From Hygrocybe punicea (taxonomy: Eukaryota > Basidiomycota > Agaricomycetes > Agaricales > Hygrophoraceae), in NCBI GenBank assembly GCA_963556145.1, contig OY744464.1, positions 1,178,001 through 1,242,000 of the forward strand: DNA of 64,000 nt. The letters run 5' to 3'. Shown one piece after another: positions 57,401 to 64,000 of this stretch; within the stretch, counting starts at the first letter, position 1; each line of letters begins with the position of its first letter. The position numbers and the translations under genes were made by a program. The notes under the pieces were generated by a model. The model was not told where the DNA came from, made no database searches, and saw nothing but the letters and a program-made list of their open reading frames with translations.

Positions 57401-59591
57401 CATAACGCCTTTTCCAAGTGGCTTGCCCGTTTCGGTTTTAATTATTTCTTACTATTCATGATCGATCTAATGCACAAAATTGAACTTGGAGTGTGGAAAT
57501 GCCTCTTCATTCACTTGCTTCAAATCCTGGAGTGTGTCGATGAAAACTTATTGCACGAATTGGATCGCCAGTGTGTTGTTGTCCTTGTACACTGGATATC
57601 TTGTAAAATTTTCAGGTTCTGACTTATTCCCACTTTTGGGAGAGACACAATCAGACGATTTACCTCTAATACATCCGAACTGAAGAAAATGGCTGCAAGG
57701 AATTACGAAGATTTTTTGCAAGTAGGTATTGTTTCTTCCAGTATCAACAACATTAAAGGCTAAAGATTGTTAGTGCATTATTCCGGTTTTCGATGGCTTA
57801 TTGCCAGAACCACATAACGGGAGAATCCTCAAACTCTTGTTCACTTTTGCTCACTGGCATGGGCTAGCCAAATTGTGGATGCATACTGATGATATGCTGG
57901 ATATCCTGGACAAGGAAACCACAGCCCTAGGGAAACAGCTTCGCGCTTTCCAATCGGAGACCTGTTCTGCTTACAGCACGTATGAATTGAAACGCGAGAT
58001 GGATGCCAGAAAGCGTCGTCAAGCAAAGAAGGAGCCGAAAGTTAGCTCATCGATGCCAGTGGGTGGTGACCAAAAGAATACAAACCAACGAAAACAGAAA
58101 GTCTTCAGCTTGCAGACTTACAAAGCTCACTCTTCCGGAGATTATGTCACTACTATCCAAACAGTTGGCACTACAGATTCGTATACTTCACAAATTGTGG
58201 GTTTCAAGCTACTATTGCTATTTATTGATGAATATATTCTGTTCACAGGGAGAACTGGAGCATCGAAAACCTAAATCTTGGTACTGCAGGACAAGTAAGA
58301 AGAAATTTGTCCGACAATTAACTCAAATTGAGCATTGGTGGACACGCATCAGACTTATTCGTCAACGAAAGATGTCCGAACTCTCCGGAGCTAAGCAAAA
58401 GGAATTTGTAGCAGACAGTCCTAAAGCTCACCACCATATTGGTGCTACTGAGAATAATCCAGAGCACATCGGTTCTTTTTTACGGCTACACACCGGAGAT
58501 CCAGCTGTAAAGGTAGGCTTCAACACCAAGGAAGGTTCCACACAGCTAATCTTCTGACAGGACTTCTGGTCGAAACTGAAAAGGCATATCTTGCCTCGTA
58601 TAAAAGTCGTGTTGAATAGTGAGATGCCAATCAACGACGATATCATTGCATCCACAGGCTCTCGGAATGATGGCACTGCTGAACTTGATGGCATCCATTT
58701 CAAAGGCGACCGTATTTACCGACACAACATTATGCGGCTTAACTACACCACATACGACATACGACGCGCTCAGGATACGATCAACCCAAACACAGATCAT
58801 CGCAACATTTTGCTCCTTTCTGCAGAAGGCACATTATGCCACCAATATCTGTATGCTCGCATTCTTGGCATTTATCATGTCAACGTTATCTATACTGGAC
58901 CTGGCATGGTAGATTACCGTGCTCGACGCATCGAGTTCTTGTGGGTAAGATGGTTTGTGAACGTAGATGATATGCCGGTACAGGCTGGCTGGGTCCAATG
59001 GCGACTTGATCGTCTCAAATTTCCCCCCATGAGCGGAGAAGACGCATTTGGTTTCGTTGACCCTAAAGATGTTTTACGTGGATGTCACTTACTTCCATCT
59101 TTTTCTGCGGGCATGCGACATGCGGATGGTGTGGGGATTTTGGAATGTGCTCAGGATTCGAAGGACTGGCACCAGTACTTCGTGGGTCGGTGGGTGATTA
59201 CAAATGTCTGTCCTCGATTTATAATTAACTCGACAGTAGCTTTGTGGATCAGGACATGGTCATGCGCTACCACTGGGGTCTGGCACCAGGACATGTCTAC
59301 AGTCAAGGTGAAGATACCATTGTAGGCTTACGTGCCAGCGATGCCGAAGACGTTATTGACGATGAGAGTGATGATGCTGGGGATGACTGGTCACCAAATG
59401 TTTCTGAAGGAGTCCACACAGAGATTCACAACAAAGAACACCCAGATGAGTCGGATAATTCTTCCAGAAGTGGTTCCGACAGCTCAGGTGATAGCGAAGG
59501 CTCAAATGAGGAAGCCCACAGCGATGAATTAGAACTAATGGCAATGGACGAGATGTATGGTGATTCGCAAGATCTTGACTTATATGAATGA
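54493..59591 (+). pseudogene. Plavaka transposase, split by a hAT-type element
   Basis: Exon 1 (from ATG 54493) begins with a C2H2-like CSCSRTFSHLGAFRNHQNNC. It continues through SFRLGEWYWNGDKQKSQHNF, NFGNTKLWPLYMFFGNESKY and, after an intron at about 55888-55941, LPDAFKDFASKYSG and IVIECCDGVVRRFYPQIFTY. Another intron near 56168-56225 leads to LLASIRNLGGCPCPRCTIPL. The gene is then cut by the element 56361-57223 and resumes at 57232 (RHRNLVSQARRAIYQHNFAV). Later blocks include FGRDTIRRF, FTFAHWHGLAKLWMHTDD, FLWVRWFVNVDD and DAFGFVDPKDVLRGCHLLPS, and an acidic tail ends at 59591. These are hallmarks of the Plavaka family (Pfam Plavaka transposase; EnSpm-related, RNase H-like). Additional damage: TGA at 57620-57622 before LIPTFGRD, and a probable broken acceptor near 57400. 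Element termini were not identified. Confidence 0.88.
56361..57223. mobile_element. hAT-type non-autonomous element, family 3, inside Plavaka
   Basis: 863 bp with ends TAAGGCGTGACACAGGT and, inverted, TAAGGCATGACAGAGGT (2 mismatches). It is flanked by a perfect 8-bp duplication ACGATCTC (56353-56360; 57224-57231). Subterminal regions are rich in GGGTAC/GTACCC words. The interior repeats a unit containing CCCTCCCTCGCTGCAAACGC at about 56645, 56755, 56925 and 56995, with a GACGATGAC triplet patch near 56622. No coding capacity. Confidence 0.9.
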
Positions 59592-60540
59592 TCAGCGGCA
59601 GATTTATTGATGTGTTAACTGCTGTTTGAAAACATTCAAGGAGTGTCATTGACGTATGTTAAGCTCATTCCATGCTTATGATATTGAACTTATTGAGAAG
59701 ACAATGGATATGTCATGTGTTTTCGTTGCTACATTGATTCATTGTTCAGTGTATGGTTGGTGTATAGTTGGTGTATAGTATCTGGATAAGTTCCTCTTGT
59801 TTGACTAAGATTCATGGGTTGTTACCCACAGCTTGGGGGGTACGGTTCAGACTTTTGCAGCCACACCTCTACACTGTACCTGTGTACGGATTTACACGAG
59901 TTCCAATCGTGGGTAGGTAGGTTTGGATTCTTTCTAATTTTACTGTGTATTCTACTTCATAGACGTCCCATTCGTTCGTGAGGTAAGTTTCTGTGTACTT
60001 TGAAAACCACTACTCATTATCTGAAAGAACAACTTGCCAGAAACGGGCCCAGACGACAACAGCAGCGGTAAACAACAAGGATGATGATGACAGCGAGGAA
60101 GCGAGAGGGAGGCAAGCAGAGTGAAGGAAGGAAGGACCTATGAAAGCCGGTCAGTAGATCCCAGCCCGACTTCCCCACTAGCTCACTAGACCACATCAAC
60201 GACGCCGGCGACGAACTACGAAAAAACCAACATGCCTACGACGACGACAATGAGAATGCCGATGTGGAGTGGGTACCAACAGGAGACCATGAAGAGGATG
60301 AAGACAACACCAAGGCAGTGGTGCACCCACGCCCAGGCTTTCAGGTGTGATGATAAAATATACAGATTAAACCATGGCTTATGCACCCATTCAGAGCCAA
60401 TATCCGCGCAGTAACGTCCCTCTGGGGCGACGATAAGTGCACATTGTGCAATGGGCGCAGGCTTACAGAACAGCAACAGCAACAAGCAAGGCCATGAGAA
60501 CGGACGTGCGAAGACAAGAACAATGGCATCGTGCTACTGG
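59592..60540. other. No supported gene
   Basis: Follows the Plavaka gene and should include the element's right end, which could not be fixed. The direct repeat GTGTATGGTTG / GTGTATAGTTGGTGTATAGT near 59750-59785 is a short local duplication. Confidence 0.4.
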
Positions 60541-60926
60541 TTAGGTCTTTTCCTTCACCAAAGCCTCCACTGTCCCTCCCTCCTCCCTCAGCCCCTCCTC
60601 TCGTCTCTTGGCATCCTTCTTCTCTCGCTCGAGCCCCGCAATCAGCCGATGCAGCATCCACAAGACCTCCCCACTGGCCTTGTCCATGACACTCCACACC
60701 ATACTCTCCTGCCAACTTTGATCTACCTCCTCAAGGTGCTTACATGCGCGCTCCAGCTCCCCCCCTTCTCCTTCTCCCAGCCTTTTAATACATTGCATCG
60801 CTTCTCCATCTCCCATTCCGCGACATCTACCTGCTTCCCGAGCACCTCAATGAGCTCGTCACGCGCATGCGAGTCCACCTCGTACTGCGTGCACAACTCA
60901 CTCTGCAGAGCCAGTTGCTTGCGCAA
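60541..60926 (-). pseudogene. Coiled-coil protein fragment with a frameshift
   Basis: The minus strand encodes LRKQLALQSELCTQYEVDSH, then KQVDVAEWEMEKRCNVLKGW. After a frame change near 60745-60765 it continues LERACKHLEEVDQSWQESMV, DKASGEVLWMLHRLIAGLER and EKKDAKRREEGL. The heptad pattern continues across the break, so it is one decayed coiled coil. I cannot name the parent protein. Both ends are open, which suggests a gene fragment. Confidence 0.45.
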
Positions 60927-61780
60927 GTAACAATCAGGTCATCCTCTCGTGACCTCTTCTTGAAGTGCTTCGCAGCCTCGGCGTGGTGGCATGGCGGGGA
61001 TCATTGTCTACGGTGTATAGTATGTTGTGGCATTTGCGCAGAACGGGTCCAGCTCGGGAGTTGCGTTGGAGTACACGACAAGCTGCGATGTAGACTCATC
61101 GTTGATTTCCACTTCTGGAGTCTGGTCCGTGCTGCGGATCATTGTCTGGAAGACCGTGTCACCAAGTGTGCGGCTCCCTGTTCTTCACCTTGGCCTGTCG
61201 CTGGCTGGGCGTTCTTTGCATTTCTGAGGTTGGCAGGGAGATTGAAACCATCACCCAATTTCACCATCACAGTCAACATTGCAAATTCACCACAGGATTT
61301 GACAGACGCTGTCCTGCGAACAAAGTTGTACCTTGCACAACATCTTATCGTTGGCCGGGGAGCATCGGACCACACGCCATTGATGGGGCAAAGTTCTTAT
61401 CATCGCTGAATATTTCGATTGTTGGTAGGACTCCTGTGCGGAGCAATATCCAATGGGGTGGAGACACTCGCTGATTGTATCCAGCAATGGCTCAGCCGCC
61501 TCTCTGACCGCGCCTTCAACTCCAGGTCTTTTGCGTGGCTTGACCACATTTGCCCAGCTTTGGTATTACACAGGGGGTGATATTTACACCTCGAGCGTCC
61601 CGTTAAAACCTCGGATAACCCTGCATTTGCACGCCATTTTCTCAAGTTTAGTGTAGATTTATGACTCTTGATTGATTTGCACAGCCCTATTGGGGTTTTA
61701 TGCTCGATGCAGCACGACACTTGTAAGCTTCCTCCGTTTTATTTCCTCATAATCTCAACCCATGCATGACATCTACGTCA
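60927..61780. other. No recognisable gene
   Basis: GC-richer DNA with overlapping ORFs on both strands (e.g. 60867-61409 plus, 61139-61720 minus) but no consistent frame, splice sites or motif. Confidence 0.4.
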
Positions 61781-62590
61781 TCATAGCCCTGCGTCGTCGT
61801 CGTCATCATCGCCTTCGGCGTCAGCCATGTCTTCATCTTCATCTCCCTCATCACCAGCATAATTCTGTTGTTACGATGGTCAACAGGAATGAAAACATTG
61901 ATTGTCGTGCCAAGAACTTACCGGATCATGTTTAATGAACTGATTCCCAACCAGCACGATTGAGTTGAGGAAGAGAGTGATCTCGGCAAGGCACCGAAGT
62001 ACGAGTGCTTCCAGAGCCTGCCATATCTTCACGTCAGTACGATGACTTGCCTTGATGAACACAAATTTGCCTGAAGTCCACTCTCTCGGAGCTCATCATC
62101 TTTTTGAACTGCTTTCAAAATCCCCGGAACGATATCTCCCAGTACAGGCGCAATTTGCAACACTGAATGTCTCGCCACAGCCGCCACGAGCTGCGAAGTT
62201 GTGCATTGCTTTTCTACACTTGCCGAAGTGGTAAGATAGGGGTACACAAAGCATTTCAGAAGTCCCTCAAATAGCTCGGGTTGAGATGTTGGGATGAACG
62301 GCGCGAGGGTGATGATGGCACGTTTTCGAACAACCGGACGTTGGTGGGCCAACAAAGGAGCTAGAATGGTTAGTGGTTGTGGGTTTAAAGTGGTGCTGGA
62401 TAGGTTGGAGGGGAATCGGCTGATTAGGATGGACAGAATAGAGAGGGTTTCAATCAGTGTTTCAGGTGGGGTATCTGGCTGTAATGGTGTTATATTAGTT
62501 GAGGACTGCCGAACGTGGTGGAAACAATACATACATTGGATACTTGTGCAAGAAGTTTGGGTGTTAACTTGGTGCATGCCATTGTAGATG
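61781..62590 (-). pseudogene. CAND1: CAND1 (cullin exchange factor) HEAT-repeat fragment
   Basis: On the minus strand, a short exon (KLTPKLLAQVSN near 62560) is joined by a GTATGT...CAG intron to PDTPPETLIETLSILSILIS. This is followed by LLAHQRPVVRKRAIITLAPF, EKQCTTSQLVAAVARHSVLQ and IAPVLGDIVPGILKAVQKDD. A further exon gives ALEALVLRCLAEITLFLNSI and VGNQFIKHDP, and the last gives NYAGDEGDEDEDMADAEGDD, ending at a stop at 61781. This matches the middle N-terminal half of CAND1/TIP120, a large HEAT-repeat protein that swaps substrate receptors on cullin-RING ligases. The N-terminus and more than half of the protein are missing, so it is a fragment. One intron border reads GC rather than GT. 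Confidence 0.8.
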
Positions 62591-62827
62591 CGGGTTCTGT
62601 GTGGCTTTGGAACTATATAAAGAAATATATAAAGATCCTAACCTGTGGGTGTCAGCGTAGAAGTGACTGGATAAGTCAGTGTCGGGAATAGTAGTAAAAA
62701 AAAGGGATTGTTAGTAAAAGTAAAGCTGCCGCGTAAAACTGGACTAATAACGACGAATCCGGCGATGAACGGAGTGAAAACGGACAAATAATGAAGAACC
62801 CGACGATGCCGACGATGTCGGGTACGG

Positions 62828-62855
62828 CGGGTCGGGTCGGGTCGGGTCGGGTCGG
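62828..62855. repeat. CGGGT tandem array
   Basis: About five to six uninterrupted GGGTC/CGGGT units. It is internal to the window and not telomere-like in length. Confidence 0.85.
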
Positions 62856-63350
62856 AAACAATGAACGAATATATGGGAACAACGATAAAAACGACGAAGT
62901 GGACTATAAAAAGCTAAGGGTCTACATGGACGAGCATTTGAAGGGATTAAAATGGTTCTGACTATGAGGGAAACGGGGACTAATGGTATCTCTTTTTTGT
63001 ACGGTCATCGGGGACCGTTTTTATAGTACATGAGTGTGTAGCTACTTTCGGACATGTCTACTTCAGCCGATAGAAACTACAAAGAAACACTGGAATGGGG
63101 AAGTGGAAAGGGGGGTTGCAAAGCAATGAAGACAGGAAAGTGGAGGGGAAAACGAATATCCATGAAAAAGATTGGAAAAGTCCTACATATCTCCGAAAGG
63201 ATGAGGGGATGCATAAATAAGGTAAATCCGAAGTCGGGGATTGAGTCCGAAGAGATCCATCTCCTGGAATTGGAACTCCGAGGCGTTTGAGGCTGCCAGA
63301 TTTAGCCCAAAAGCGGCCGTCACAAAGCGGCATGTGTCGGGTTACGTCGG

Positions 63351-63385
63351 TCACGTCACGTCACGTCACGTCACGTCACGTCACG
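63351..63385. repeat. TCACG tandem array (7 perfect units)
   Basis: Seven perfect copies of TCACG (35 bp), bounded on both sides by the phrase GGTTACGTCGG, so the array appears to have grown inside a short duplication. Confidence 0.9.
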
Positions 63386-64000
63386 TCGGGTTACGTCGGG
63401 TTTGAATGCAAGTCGAATGGTGGCATCGGGTTGGTCCAGATTCGTGATATATCGATGATACGGACTCAGAGGGACGTCGACCCTCTACATCTCCAGGGTA
63501 CTTTAAATAAAGACCATCCCTGGTCGATACTACGTGGACTCGGGACTCGGATGCGTGAGATGAGGCCGACGTGGTGGTCGTGGAATCGGGTTCGACGGGA
63601 TGAGGCGGGTTGTGGACAATGCGAAGGGGGAGAGTGGATGGTGACTAGCAGAACTCGATGGACGGTCAGAGGCCGAGAGCGGCGAATGGGGAACGAAATG
63701 AGTGAAGCCGGTGTCGAGGAAAAAGGAAACAAAGTACATAGAACCAGAGGAAAAGGGAACTGAGCGGAAATGAAAGAAGAAATGAAAAGCTACAAAAACG
63801 GGACAAATGGAGAGCAGAAACACAAAATAGATGAGAAAATAAATAAATGTCGGGTATCGGAAAGAGGGGACACGATAGAAATCAAGTTGGGATAAAACTA
63901 AACATGACATAGGATTGGGGGCAGGTGACGGAAACGGTGAAGGCATGAGCGGAAACACGTAGGGCATAAGCGGAAATGACATAGGGCACAAGCGGAAACG

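Larger units (their letters stand above)
62591..64000. other. Simple-repeat-rich DNA, no supported gene
   Basis: Contains the CGGGT and TCACG tandem arrays listed separately. At the very end (about 63935-64000) is a repeat of roughly 24 bp built around GCATAAGCGGAAATGACATA, at least three copies, cut by the window end. ORFs on both strands are purine/pyrimidine-skewed and lack gene-like features. Confidence 0.5.

Noticed and set aside
62828..62855. CGGGT array as telomeric repeat
   Set aside because: Too short and internal; basidiomycete telomeres are typically TTAGGG.
63054..63763. Overlapping plus and minus ORFs near the window end
   Set aside because: Purine/pyrimidine strand skew creates open frames; no introns, motifs or consistent start.

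Overview
The window looks like a repeat-rich accessory region of an Agaricomycete (mushroom-forming basidiomycete) genome. Reasons: eukaryotic genes with many 45-60 bp GT...AG introns, a C2-NACHT-WD40 STAND gene, a Plavaka transposase, two CACTA-like Tnp2 transposase units, a DUF6698-like gene and an SPT5-like NGN/KOW paralogue. No bacterial features, CRISPR arrays, rRNA or convincing tRNA were seen. All protein assignments are from memory of families plus motifs read in the sequence; nothing was searched.

Layout. 0.1-11.9 kb: decayed multi-exon lineage genes (lysine-rich protein, ATP-grasp-like protein, acidic/basic-tailed protein, OB-like hypothetical) plus a cluster of 32-bp palindromes hit by a hAT-type non-autonomous element (2764-3973). 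11.9-16.4 kb: a TA-flanked MITE, a ~168-bp satellite-like tandem repeat and a second hAT copy (14414-15732). 16.4-26.3 kb: the most host-like, GC-richer stretch: an intact C2-NACHT-WD40 gene, a single-exon conserved-looking gene, a small gene made of an internal tandem duplication, and a truncated M28 vacuolar membrane protease (PFF1-like). 26.3-40.5 kb: two Tnp2 units in tandem, each with transposase ORF1 plus accessory ORF2, separated by a ~1.3 kb-armed inverted duplication that carries two copies of another hAT-type element. 41.4-48.9 kb: a DUF6698-like gene split by a 1675-bp TG...CA element with 5-bp target duplication, and a multi-Myb (REB1/TTF1-like) gene whose intron holds an 811-bp hairpin MITE. 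49.0-54.3 kb: SPT5-like gene and two small intact-looking genes. 54.5-59.6 kb: a Plavaka transposase gene split by an 863-bp hAT-type element. 59.6-64 kb: gene fragments (coiled coil, CAND1) and short tandem repeats.

How it fits together. Three sequence-unrelated hAT-type families share a design: 8-bp target duplications, TIRs fitting YARNG, subterminal arrays of a short family-specific motif, and a repeat-array interior. In TE-like genes most premature stops sit where Arg is expected (CGA to TGA), which points to cytosine deamination at methylated CpG. The strongest leads are the hAT element design, the inverted duplication whose outer edge coincides exactly with a hAT terminus, and the hairpin MITE that inflates a 54-bp intron to 867 bp.
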